Source: an uncultured Lachnospiraceae bacterium (lineage in GTDB: Bacteria; Bacillota; Clostridia; Lachnospirales; Lachnospiraceae). Taken from it: a stretch of DNA of 43,043 nt. Every line of letters starts with the position of its first letter. Position 1 is the first letter of the stretch. Made by a program: the position numbers and the translations under genes. Positions 1 through 8,013 of the stretch are shown piece by piece. The stretch is taken from positions 1-43,043 of the forward strand of contig CAJUFE010000041.1 of assembly GCA_910585635.1 (NCBI GenBank). Reading direction: 5' to 3'. The notes under the pieces are model-generated. The model was not told where the DNA came from, did no database searches, and saw nothing but the letters and a program-made list of their open reading frames with translations.

Positions 1-98
1 TGATGGCTGGTGTATCCGTCGTGGAGATAGGGGGGCTGTCTGAACTGTTACCTTTCATGCCAAACAGCCACCCTTCAGGCCAGAAAAATCTTTCATCC

Positions 99-623
99 TC
101 AGACCCACGGGCCTCCGGATGTATAGGAAAATATGGGTCCCCGCGCCTCTACAGGGCCAACATGGATGTCCGCCAGTTCCCCTCCTATCGCACTGGCATT
201 CGTGATCAAGAGCATGATCGTTGTTTGATATCCGGCAGTCTGCACCTTATCCAAGTCCACCTTGACCAGCGGGTCCCCGACTCTTACCAGAGCGCCCTCT
301 CCTACCTTTACATCAAACCCATCGCCTTTCATGTTCACTGTATCGATCCCGATGTGCAGCAATACCTCTACACCATCCTCACGGCGGATCCCTACCGCAT
401 GTCCTGTGGGAAATATGGCACACACCTGGCCGGACGCCGGCGCGCAGACCATCCCCTCCAAGGGTCTGATCCCGATCCCCGGTCCCATGGCTCCACTGGC
501 AAATGCCTCATCCTCTACATCCTCTAACCGGATGACCTCTCCCTTTACAGGACTGTAGACCACCTTGTCATCCGTCTTCTCTCCGCTTTCTTTTTTTCTC
601 CCAAAAAGAGCAAATATCCCCAT
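99..623 (-). CDS. PTS glucose-family EIIA domain protein
   Basis: This single-domain EIIA(Glc)-type phosphocarrier passes phosphate from HPr to an EIIB domain during sugar uptake; it is cytoplasmic. From the chosen start it has 174 residues, close to the usual size of about 170. His75 (PTGH) and His90 (LLHIGIDT) sit at exactly the numbering of the E. coli EIIA(Glc) active-site pair. I chose the ATG at 621-623 because AGGGAAAGGGG lies just upstream and the family begins near MGIF; the open frame extends further to 686 without support. It is the last gene of the alpha-glucoside PTS operon. The EIICB gene upstream has no EIIA domain of its own, so this protein is its probable partner, although it could also serve other Glc-family permeases. 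Confidence 0.9.
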   Translation of the reverse strand: MGIFALFGRKKESGEKTDDKVVYSPVKGEVIRLEDVEDEAFASGAMGPGIGIRPLEGMVCAPASGQVCAIFPTGHAVGIRREDGVEVLLHIGIDTVNMKGDGFDVKVGEGALVRVGDPLVKVDLDKVQTAGYQTTIMLLITNASAIGGELADIHVGPVEARGPIFSYTSGGPWV

Positions 624-716
624 GATGCTTTCCCCTTTCCCTGACGGGACATGATCGTGGGCGGCCGTCCACATAGATCTGCGCACCTGCTGCCCTGTCC
701 GTTCTTTTCGCCACAG

Positions 717-1505
717 CTATCCTTTCCCGGCATCCTCCTTCGTCCAAGCCAGCTGTCGGGCACGGTACTCCACAAACCGGGTGAACAAGATCTCCAGGAT
801 GATAAATAGCAGCAGCATCGATTCAAAATTCGTATCCTCCAGCACAGCGATCTCTTCAATGTTCACAAAGAGATTCTCTGCACATAACTTAGCGATCGTG
901 CTATTCCCATATCTTGTGAGCGATATGGTGGGGATGCCCTTGCTGTCCATCTCAAACAGAACCGTCCTGACCGCCTCATTTTCACCTGACTTGGAGATGA
1001 CCAAAAAGACATCCTTCGGCCGCATCATCCTGGTGATCTTCCTCAACTCGCCCTCCGCCGGGATGAGGTAGATCAGGATGTTCAATGACAGCATCATCCG
1101 CTTGAACTCTTCTGCTGCCGACCGCTGCGCCCGTCCTGTCCCATAAACGAAGATCCGCTCCGCCTCAAATAAAAGCTTGCAGACCCGGGTATACTCCTGT
1201 TTCTGAAAATACCGGATCGCCTTTACATTACTGTCGCAGACGATCCGGGTGAGCTCTCCCGACGCATCCATAGCCGCTTCATCCAGCTCCAAGCGGAGGC
1301 AGGCCTTCAGCTCACTGTAGCCGGAGATCCCGATCTTCTGTGCAAACCGCATGACCGTGCTCCGTGACACATTGCATAAGGACGCCAGTGTCTCGATGTT
1401 CATCGCCAGGCACTGCTCCTTATGCTGATAGATATAGCGCCATATGATCAGATCGTTCGGGTTCAATTCGTTATAATGCTTGCTTACAAAGGACTCCAGT
1501 CGCAT
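717..1505 (-). CDS. RpiR/MurR-family transcriptional regulator (GlvR-like)
   Basis: The protein has an N-terminal RpiR-type helix-turn-helix (residues about 1-80; CNVSRSTVMRFAQKIGISGY) followed by a SIS sugar-phosphate-binding domain (about 105-240; VYGTGRAQRS, VFLVISKSGENEAV). RpiR proteins sense phosphosugars and control the matching catabolic operon. Its place between the GH4 6-phospho-alpha-glucosidase and EIIA genes parallels the Bacillus subtilis malA-glvR-malP locus, so regulation of this PTS operon is likely (inference). The ATG at 1503-1505 is preceded by GGAAAGGTGG at good distance; the upstream in-frame extension to 1577 looks non-coding. Length 262 residues is a little shorter than typical family members (about 280). 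Confidence 0.88.
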   Translation of the reverse strand: MRLESFVSKHYNELNPNDLIIWRYIYQHKEQCLAMNIETLASLCNVSRSTVMRFAQKIGISGYSELKACLRLELDEAAMDASGELTRIVCDSNVKAIRYFQKQEYTRVCKLLFEAERIFVYGTGRAQRSAAEEFKRMMLSLNILIYLIPAEGELRKITRMMRPKDVFLVISKSGENEAVRTVLFEMDSKGIPTISLTRYGNSTIAKLCAENLFVNIEEIAVLEDTNFESMLLLFIILEILFTRFVEYRARQLAWTKEDAGKG

Positions 1506-1602
1506 TGCCCTGTCCACCTTTCCTGTTTTTCTCCATTGTATCATAGAAAGGCGGACAGGACACGCTTTTGTCTGCATCCATACCGCTTTTCAGGCAGCCC
1601 CT

Positions 1603-1637
1603 GCGTAACAGTCCAGACAATGTTCCAACGGTTACGC
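1603..1637 (-). other. Intercistronic hairpin after the GH4 gene
   Basis: A perfect 7-bp inverted repeat (GCGTAAC / GTTACGC) lies three bases past the GH4 stop codon. There is no T-run, so it looks like an mRNA-stabilising or processing hairpin rather than a terminator. The arm CTGGACTGTTAC recurs in the sortase leader at 18051-18079. Confidence 0.45.
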
Positions 1638-1639
1638 TC

Positions 1640-2968
1640 CTACTTCAGCTCCGGCCAATACGCCTTATTCGCTTCGATCAGCTCATCCAGGATCTTCTTG
1701 GCCACCTTCGCGCCAGGGACTGTCTTGCTCAGCGTCAATGCCTGCCACATCTTTTGGTAGGAATGCTCGATCCAGGCATCCACGGTCAGTTTTTCCACCG
1801 CTACTTGCTGTTCCATCAGCCCCTTCTGGAAGGTGGGGATCTTGCCTATGGATAAGGGCTCCGGTCCATCACTCCCCACCAGACAGGGGATCTCGACCAT
1901 AGCATCCTCATCAAAGTTGGAGATCGCTCCATTATTGGGGACGATCAGCAGCATCCTCTCCTTCGTGTTAAATGCCAACGCACAAGCCAGATCCACGACA
2001 AATGTAGCATGTGCGCCCATGGCGAACTGACAGCCCTCTGCACTCCCTTGTTCAATGATCTTGCGTGCTGTCCCAAATACTTCCTTCTCCCTGGAATCCA
2101 TGACCTCGTTGGCTCTTGTATAGTTTTTATCGGAATGAGCTACCACTTCATCCTGGAGCAGATAATATTTCAAGTAGGTGTTGGGAACGGTATCCGGATC
2201 TAAGGCATAGGTGTCCTTCGCCATCAGATACGTATCCTTCCAGCTCTGGGCGCGATGCTGATAGTCCTCGGTCTCTTTTGCATACCCTTTTTCCTTTACA
2301 AATGCCTTCAGCTCTGGCATCAGATCCTTTCCCGCCTTGTCCGTGATGCTGGTCCACCATCCGAAATGGTTCAGCCCATAATAGCGCACCACCATCTCTT
2401 TCCTGGAGGACAGCCCTAAGATATTGGCCATGATGTTCTCCAATGCCACTGGCATATCGCAGATATTGATGATCCTTGAATGGGGGCGCAGCCTTCTGGT
2501 GGCCTCCGCAACGATCGCCGCCGGGTTCGAATAGTTCAGCATCCATGCGTTCGGAGAGTATTTTTCCATATAGTCCAGGATCTCCAGCACACCGCCGATC
2601 GAGCGCATCCCATAGGCGATCCCGCCTGGCCCGCAGGTCTCCTGGCCTACCACATCATACTTCAAGGGGATCTTTTCATCCAGCTCCCGCATCGCGTAAA
2701 GACCTACCCGGATATGGGCGAACACAAAATCGATCCCTGTAAATGCCTCTTCTGGATCTGTCGTATAAGAGAACTCGATCTCCGGATGCCGCTCTTTAAG
2801 TAAGATCTCCATCGCCTTGCCGATCGGCTCCTGGCGCGATGCCAGGTTATCATATAGCTTGATCCCTCTGATCGGAAAACGGTAGGTCTCTTCCATCAGC
2901 ATAAGGATGATCCCTGGTGTATATGTGCTCCCGCCGCCTGCGATCGTGATAGTATATTTTTTGCTCAT
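1640..2968 (-). CDS. 6-phospho-alpha-glucosidase, glycoside hydrolase family 4
   Basis: This is an NAD- and divalent-metal-dependent GH4 enzyme that hydrolyses maltose-6'-phosphate and related phosphorylated alpha-glucosides to glucose-6-phosphate plus glucose in the cytoplasm. The N-terminal dinucleotide-binding loop is AGGGSTYTPGI (residues 10-20). NYSNPAAIV follows at about 145-153. Metal ligands are Cys170 in ICDMP and His201 in LNHFGWW. The CDMP signature is the one reported for 6-phospho-alpha-glucosidases; the 6-phospho-beta and alpha-galactosidase branches carry other tetrapeptides. Length 442 residues matches GlvA/MalH. The start at 2968 has GAAGGAAAAACG upstream; the in-frame extension to 3040 is not needed. 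It lies directly downstream of the PTS permease gene, so its substrate is probably what that permease imports. Confidence 0.93.
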   Translation of the reverse strand: MSKKYTITIAGGGSTYTPGIILMLMEETYRFPIRGIKLYDNLASRQEPIGKAMEILLKERHPEIEFSYTTDPEEAFTGIDFVFAHIRVGLYAMRELDEKIPLKYDVVGQETCGPGGIAYGMRSIGGVLEILDYMEKYSPNAWMLNYSNPAAIVAEATRRLRPHSRIINICDMPVALENIMANILGLSSRKEMVVRYYGLNHFGWWTSITDKAGKDLMPELKAFVKEKGYAKETEDYQHRAQSWKDTYLMAKDTYALDPDTVPNTYLKYYLLQDEVVAHSDKNYTRANEVMDSREKEVFGTARKIIEQGSAEGCQFAMGAHATFVVDLACALAFNTKERMLLIVPNNGAISNFDEDAMVEIPCLVGSDGPEPLSIGKIPTFQKGLMEQQVAVEKLTVDAWIEHSYQKMWQALTLSKTVPGAKVAKKILDELIEANKAYWPELK

Positions 2969-3055
2969 CGTTTTTCCTTCTTTCTTTACTTTAAAAGTCT
3001 TGCCGCCGGATAGGCGACATGTGTCCAAGTATGCCGCCACTGGGCCCAGACCGCT

Positions 3056-4640
3056 CTATCTGACCAGCTTTTCAAATTCTTCCCGCACTTTTGGGACCGT
3101 GAGCCCCACGATCACCTGAAGGGCAGTCCCATTCTTCACCAGGCCATGGGCCCCATTTTCCTTGAAAAAGCCATCCGGCTTTACCAAGGACACGTCCTTT
3201 ACAGAGACACGCAGCCGTGTCGCACAGTTGGTCACATCGATGATATTGTCTTTTCCGCCCAGCCCTTCCAGGTAGGCAGCCGCGGCGAGCCCATATTTAT
3301 CTCCGCCTTTTGCGGCCTGCTTCTCCCGGAATTCCTGCTTACTATAGAGCTTGCTCTCTGCATCGTCTGCTTCGCGCCCTGGCGTCTCCAATCGCAGCTT
3401 TAGGATCAGGAAACGGAACAGGACAAAATAGATCCCTGAGAAGACCAGACCGATCCCGATCTGCAAGATATAGCTGCCCCCATGGGAGCTCCAGAGGGGA
3501 AGCCAGTTCAAGGAAGCGTTCTGGATCAACCCAAGGCTGAAATCCCCGCTGATGCCGCAGGCAAAGGTGATCGCCGACATCAGTCCGGCTAAGACCGCAT
3601 GGCACACATACAGGACCGGCGCGATGAAAAGAAAGGTAAATTCCAGCGGCTCCGTGATACCTGTGAACATCGCCGTGATAAATACCGGGACCAGGATGGT
3701 CAGCACCTTCTTTTTCTTGTTTGGCTTTGCCGTCGAATAGATCGCCCCGCAGATCCCCAGAGGCGCGAACATCTTGCTCATACCGGTCAGAGCAAAGCCG
3801 CCGGCGGGGAAGATGCTTGCAAGGGAACCCCTGCGCAGCTGCAAATTCGGATAGGTGGGCGACCCAGTAGGCCTTCACGCCCCCGTCCACGATCGCCGCG
3901 TCATATAAAAACGGCGCATAGATAAAATGATGCAGGCCGAAGGGGATCATGAGGCGCTCCATGAATGTATAGATGCCCACTCCCAAAACGCCGGTGCTGG
4001 CCAAGAACTGCTGGAGGCTGGCGATCAGGCGCTGGACATGGGGCCAGATCAGGCATGCCGCCAGAGCTACAGGGATCATCGTGAAGAAACCCACCAGGAC
4101 CACAAATGGGGAGCCATTAAAGGTCTCCACATATTTGGGCAATTCCAAGTCAAAGAAACGGTTATGCAGATAGACGGCGATCCCGGCCACCAAAAGAGCG
4201 CCTATGATGCCCATGTCCAAGGTCTTAACGCTGGCCACAGTGGCCAGGCCGCTGGTCCGGGCCGTGGACTCGAAGTCAACACCAAAGGAAGTCCCCCAAT
4301 ACTGGAGCATGGTGCTCGTCAGATACAGGAAGGTGACATAGATCACAAAGGTCTCCAGGCAAGCCCTGGCCTGCTGCTTCTTTGCCAGCGAGACCGGAAG
4401 CCCGATCGCGAACAACAGCGGCATCTGCTTGAACACGGTATTGGCTCCCATATAGATCAGATCCCAAAACTTATACCAGGTGGTATCCGGATGTGCTATA
4501 GCGCCGAACACCAGCTCGTTCTTGAACAACGTAGCGAACCCTACGATGATCCCAAATACGGCGAAAAACAAGACCGGTGTGAACATCGCACCGCCAAATC
4601 GCTGTACCTTCTGCATGAATGTGCCTTTTTTCTCACCCAT
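3056..4640 (-). pseudogene. alpha-glucoside PTS EIICB permease, interrupted by a one-base frameshift
   Basis: This would be a glucose-family PTS permease (MalP/GlvC-like) that imports and phosphorylates maltose-type sugars. The first frame (4640 down to about 3832) encodes the EIIC membrane domain, starting MGEKKGTF after AAAGGAG and reaching VAHLSEFAAAQG. The protein then continues in the next frame from SLASIFPAGGFALTG through the remaining EIIC helices to the EIIB domain, whose phosphocysteine motif is NCATRLR, and stops at 3056. The break sits at the four-C run 3828-3831 (GGGG on the coding strand); removing one base restores a continuous protein of about 527 residues. Both halves are otherwise well conserved, so this is a recent mutation, a sequencing error or, less likely, a programmed +1 shift. 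If real, it removes EIIB and disables the operon's transporter. Confidence 0.85.
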
Positions 4641-4693
4641 ACATTTTCTCCTTTACTTATGATCGCTGTTTGGATCGATCAACTTTTTCCCGC

Positions 4694-4739
4694 GCGGATG
4701 TTACATGTATATACTACAAAGATCCGCATGATAAGACAA
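4694..4739 (-). promoter_or_regulatory. Putative promoter and operator of the alpha-glucoside PTS operon
   Basis: A possible sigma-A promoter reads TTGTCT (4734-4739), 17 bp, TAGTAT (4711-4716). An inverted repeat with arms GCGGAT and ATCCGC (4694-4699 and 4722-4727) brackets the -10 element, as expected for a repressor or activator site; the RpiR gene in the operon is a candidate binder (inference). Confidence 0.4.
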
Positions 4740-5076
4740 TATTTTTCATGCATTATGTTCAATTTCACGCACTCTGGATCCTTTCACAGTCCCTGTGACA
4801 GTTCACATCCTCCCCGCCTATACCCCGTTGCTCGCAGCAAGGTCTTTGATCGTGATGCCATCCAGCCCTGCAGTGCTAACATAATGATCCTCTGCCCCCA
4901 GATGACGGTCCCCTGGCTTGTACGCCAGGTGTACGCCAGGTTTGCATACCTGTTAGATATCTGTACGTCTACTCCATATGTACGAACATATCTCCATAGC
5001 GAGCGTTCTAACGTTAAGTGCATTTCCATTTCTTTGTTGAGGGATACCAATGCGCGCAGCAGGCTCTCCGACATAT

Positions 5077-5213
5077 AAAAAAACTGCCCGCCCTGAACAA
5101 ACACTCAGGGCGGACAGTCTCCTGTCCGCGGTACCACTTAGATCACGGTCTTGCAGTCTCTCAACGATCAAAAACCTTGCCGCTTGTCACACAGCACACG
5201 GCTCCCTTACCGA
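5077..5213 (-). promoter_or_regulatory. Orphan T-box 3' end (antiterminator plus terminator) without a target gene
   Basis: On the minus strand the sequence AAGTGGTACCGCGG (5126-5139) matches the conserved T-box whose UGGU bulge pairs with the tRNA acceptor end. It is followed by a perfect 13-bp terminator stem (5084-5096 with 5105-5117) and seven Ts (5077-5083). Only about 75 bases separate the T-box from the stop codon of the upstream gene at 5214, too little for a canonical stem I with specifier loop. No amino-acid or aminoacyl-tRNA synthetase gene follows before the PTS operon at 4640. It therefore looks like a truncated relic that may now simply act as the terminator of the upstream gene. 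The rest of 4740-5076 shows no convincing gene. Confidence 0.6.
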
Positions 5214-6320
5214 TCATGCCCGCACATCCAAGGCGCTCATCCTCTTCTCCTGCCCTAAAAGGCCGGCCCACATATCATGCATCCGGTCCAGCATCCCGTC
5301 GGAACGGCTGAGGGCCAGACTGCGCACACTCTGTTTTTGATCGCCCTTGGCGGCATAGTCCGTGTAGATGTCCTCCATCTTTTTCCATACATCCTCCAGG
5401 ACCGCCGTCCCACTCTTTAGCTGGCCAAACAGCAGGGAAAGACTAGCCTGATAGCCCTTTTCCTCCTCTTCGGTGTGGGACACGCTCCCCAGGGCCACCG
5501 AATCCTCAAACCCAGCCCCGTACTGTCCTCTGCTGGCCGCCAGAGCCGCCGTGATCGACACCAGATGCTTGGATCTGGCTCTGTCCATCATCTCTTCAAA
5601 GGACATATGCTTTTCAAGCTTCTGTGCATTATGGTCGTGGAATATATCGATCAGCCCGTTGAAGTCCTTTTTCAGCTCTTCGTCCTGGATATAGCCCTCG
5701 CTGAAATACTGGAGGGCCGCCGTGGCCGACTCCAGCGCGAACTTAAGGGCATCGGAGCTGGTGGCACAGTAATTGACCCCATTGCGGGTACTTGGATCTA
5801 AGTAGCCTTCCCACTTGGTATGGAGCGACACACTGTAGCCATACTGATGGCAGCTGTAGCCGTCCATCACATAGGTGATCGACCGCAGGATCCCATCGAT
5901 CTTATCCGCCTCCTCGGCCGACATATCATCAAAAAAGCCCTTGTCATACAGCTTCTGGCTGAAGACCAGCCACTGGCTCCCCGAACTGCCCCAAAAGAGC
6001 TCGTCGGCCTCGCCCAGATGCTCACTGCGCAGTTTTTCATTCAGCGCCATGGTCTCCTGCTTCAGCTGTTCGCCAAAGTCGATCACTTCGCCCAGCTCTA
6101 TGATCTCGTCGCTGACCTTAAAGCCTCTGCCCTCCTCCGAGATCGTGGCATAGTCATAGTCTTCTCCGAAGAGCTTATACTTGACCGCAGCCGCGTTCAT
6201 CTGCTCCACCAAGCCTTTTTTCTGCTGGTCGGTCAGCCTGTACGCTTTAGGCTCAAAGACCGGCTTGGGGCATTTGGCATCGTAGGCTCCCGCATAGACC
6301 TCTTGACCACCTATCTTCAT
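5214..6320 (-). CDS. Uncharacterised cytoplasmic protein, 368 residues
   Basis: I do not recognise the family. The protein begins MKIGGQEVYAGAYDAKC, has no signal peptide or membrane segment, and appears mostly helical with many charged residues. A mid-region (about 130-200) is richer in aromatic residues (WGSSGSQWLVF, YSCHQYGYSV), and a helical second half contains a stretch HDHNAQKLEKHMSFEEMMDRARSKH. The ATG at 6318-6320 is preceded by GGAAAGGAGGGGG, a strong ribosome binding site; an open frame continues to 6581 but only through the repeat array and should not be translated. It stands alone between the hairpin repeat array upstream and the orphan T-box terminator downstream. MKIG-type starts are common among small unknown Lachnospiraceae proteins. 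Function unknown. Confidence 0.75.
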   Translation of the reverse strand: MKIGGQEVYAGAYDAKCPKPVFEPKAYRLTDQQKKGLVEQMNAAAVKYKLFGEDYDYATISEEGRGFKVSDEIIELGEVIDFGEQLKQETMALNEKLRSEHLGEADELFWGSSGSQWLVFSQKLYDKGFFDDMSAEEADKIDGILRSITYVMDGYSCHQYGYSVSLHTKWEGYLDPSTRNGVNYCATSSDALKFALESATAALQYFSEGYIQDEELKKDFNGLIDIFHDHNAQKLEKHMSFEEMMDRARSKHLVSITAALAASRGQYGAGFEDSVALGSVSHTEEEEKGYQASLSLLFGQLKSGTAVLEDVWKKMEDIYTDYAAKGDQKQSVRSLALSRSDGMLDRMHDMWAGLLGQEKRMSALDVRA

Positions 6321-6380
6321 GCCATCCCCCTCCTTTCCGTCTGCAGAGCATCCTCTGCATCCTCTTGCTAAAACCTTCAT

Positions 6381-6595
6381 GCCCGGCAGCAGACGCACGC
6401 CGCACATGGAGATCAACTCCACACGTCCAGCAACAGACGCGCCACGCATGAAGATCAACTCCACACGTCTGGCAGCAGACGCGCCACGCATGAAGATAAG
6501 CCTCCATACGTCCGGCAGCAGACGCACGCCGCACATGAAGATAAGCCTCCATACGTCCGACAGCAGACGCGCGCCACACATAAAGGTCTGGCGGA
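6381..6595 (-). repeat. Tandem array of 42-45 bp hairpin repeats
   Basis: Four near-complete units and a partial fifth start at about 6391, 6435, 6477, 6520 and 6565 (unit lengths 44, 42, 43 and 45 bp). On the minus strand each unit carries a stem-loop GTCTG-CTGC-(C/T)(A/G)GAC; in the middle units the stem extends to 9 bp, and one pair changes from C-G to U-A between units while pairing is kept. Unit lengths are not multiples of three, so this is not coding. It occupies the upstream region of the 368-residue gene. Confidence 0.8.
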
Positions 6596-6936
6596 CGCGA
6601 TCGGCATACCCGGATGCATGCCGTCTGTCCGACGACGGAGCTTCATCGTAGACAGAAAAACTGCCAGCGGCAAGTCTTCTGTACGACCCTCCCCTGGCTC
6701 TCCTTCGCCTCAGTCGGTATCTGTTAGATGCACGCCAGCCGCCCGGTCTCCCCAGGCCCCGGCACCCTCTGGTACATCGCTGTGCTGGTCAGGAACGGAC
6801 CATACTCCATATCCGCGTCACCCAAAGACCGCACAGTGCTATCCGGATGGTGCAGACGATCCCGCCGCGGCTATCCCGTACATCTTATATCATATATCGA
6901 CCGAAAATATATCACCCATAAGCTGTCCTCCATCGA
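6596..6936. other. Gene-free stretch between the repeat array and the BlaI-like gene
   Basis: Open frames here lack ribosome binding sites and protein-like composition. The minus strand has a good ribosome site (GGAGGACAGCTT) before a nine-codon frame MGDIFSVDI immediately after the BlaI-like gene, but it ends at once. A decayed BlaR1/MecR1 partner gene could once have been here; I see no clear remnant. Confidence 0.4.
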
Positions 6937-7305
6937 TCACAGCAATCTCTTCAACTGCTCTGCCTCCTCCTTTGACAGCTTCCCGCCGCCGGTAAAGGCC
7001 AGCACCAGGCTGCTGATGGAATCGTTAAAGCATTCCCTCACCAGCTTCTGGGTCCACCGCTGGATATGCTCCTCCCTAGTACAGAGGGGGTAATATCGGT
7101 AATGCTTTGCATTCTTGTCCGCCCCCACCAGCCCCAGCTTCTGCAGATTGGTCAGATAGGTGTTCAGGGTCTGCTTCTTCCAGCTCTTCATCCATTTATG
7201 CTCCGCCACCTCCATGATCGCCTTAAATGGAAGGGGCTCCTCAGACTGCCACAACAACTCCATGATCTCTGCTTCTGTATCCGTCAGACCGTAATTCTTC
7301 CCCAT
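6937..7305 (-). CDS. BlaI/MecI/CopY-family transcriptional repressor
   Basis: The 122-residue protein opens with LTDTEAEIMELLWQSEEPLPFKAIM, the winged-helix N-terminus typical of the BlaI/MecI/CopY (penicillinase repressor) family, followed by KKQTLNTYLTNLQKLGLV as recognition helix and wing, and a C-terminal dimerisation part. Such repressors bind dyads in promoters and are usually inactivated by a BlaR1-type protease or by a metal. No sensor, beta-lactamase or copper gene lies nearby, so its ligand and targets are open. The ATG at 7303-7305 follows GGGAGG; the frame to 7371 is not used because the promoter overlaps it. A consensus promoter directly upstream suggests autoregulation (inference). 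Confidence 0.85.
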   Translation of the reverse strand: MGKNYGLTDTEAEIMELLWQSEEPLPFKAIMEVAEHKWMKSWKKQTLNTYLTNLQKLGLVGADKNAKHYRYYPLCTREEHIQRWTQKLVRECFNDSISSLVLAFTGGGKLSKEEAEQLKRLL

Positions 7306-7362
7306 ACTGCCTCCCTGTAAAAGAAAGAGCAAGACCGGATCGCCTTGCTCCTTTATGGGCAT

Positions 7363-7391
7363 ATTATACATCAGAACATAGAGGGTGTCAA
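7363..7391 (-). promoter_or_regulatory. Consensus sigma-A promoter of the BlaI-like gene
   Basis: TTGACA (7386-7391), 17-bp spacer, TATAAT (7363-7368): a perfect match to the consensus, about 57 bases from the start codon. Between this promoter and the tRNA terminator (7392-7655) I see no convincing gene. Confidence 0.85.
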
Positions 7392-7655
7392 ACCTAGTAT
7401 TGTGGATCTTTTGTGTCGTCTGGAACCGTTGTGACCGCTCCGCTAGCCCTCATTATCTCGGCGATCTTTATATCTAAACAAAAATCTGCCGCGATCTTCT
7501 TGACTTATCGCCTCAGCCACCTACAATGGAGAAGAAGTTACGATCAGCTGAAAACGATATTTTTAGGTGGTGCGCTATGGATAGATACATTATAGAGCAT
7601 GACGTTCTTCCGTAAACGGATCAGGAACAATGCGCATGTGATCATCGGTCCATCC

Positions 7656-7687
7656 CAAAAAGAAAAAGTGCTGTGATACAGCACTTT
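7656..7687 (-). terminator. Intrinsic terminator of tRNA-Ala
   Basis: A 9-bp stem AAAGTGCTG / CAGCACTTT with loop TATCA, followed on the minus strand by TTTTTCTTTTT, four bases after the tRNA. Confidence 0.85.
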
Positions 7688-7691
7688 GCGA

Positions 7692-7764
7692 TGGACCCGA
7701 TGGGATTCGAACCCACGGTCTCTGCGTTGCGAACGCAGCGCTTTCCCAGCTAAGCTACGAGCCC
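7692..7764 (-). tRNA. tRNA-Ala (anticodon CGC)
   Basis: The minus strand folds into a full cloverleaf starting GGGCTCG and ending CGGGTCCA. The anticodon stem CTGCG/CGCAG encloses the loop TTCGCAA, giving anticodon CGC, which reads GCG. The G3-U70 acceptor pair, the main alanine identity element, is present. CCA is not encoded. Confidence 0.95.
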
Positions 7765-7773
7765 GATGTGATG

Positions 7774-7802
7774 ATTATACCTCCTTTTTTTAGATATGGC
7801 AA
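7774..7802 (-). promoter_or_regulatory. Promoter of tRNA-Ala
   Basis: TTGCCA (7797-7802), 17 bp, TATAAT (7774-7779), ending ten bases before the mature tRNA 5' end. Confidence 0.75.
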
Positions 7803-8013
7803 GTTTTTTTTCGATTTTTTATCATTTCCAACTTTTAGAAGTTTTATAGTTTTTATCTTACAGCTGTTACAATGCGGAAAATGCTCAGAGGTGACCATAC
7901 ATTTGGCTACAACAACCACCCTCCGCTATTACGTTTTTTCCTCCACCGCCGATATATAAGATAAGGTTATCTCTCTGAAGATCTCCCAACGTTCCAGGAA
8001 AGGGGGTACCCGT

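Noticed and set aside
3927..5078. 383-codon open frame on the plus strand
   Set aside because: It runs antisense through the conserved EIIC gene and the T-box region, has no family resemblance and an amino-acid make-up typical of a shadow frame.
4784..5104. Minus-strand frame of 106 codons after the orphan T-box
   Set aside because: Its first usable ATG lies on the terminator T-run with no ribosome site, and the sequence matches no amino-acid gene I know. A 41-codon frame in another phase (ending GLDGITIKDLAASNGV) is equally isolated.
6381..6595. Array considered as a CRISPR
   Set aside because: Whole units are similar; there are no unique spacers between identical repeats, and no cas genes are near.
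7413..7595. 60-codon plus-strand frame with a hydrophobic start
   Set aside because: No ribosome site, no known family, and it lies between a minus-strand promoter and a minus-strand tRNA terminator.
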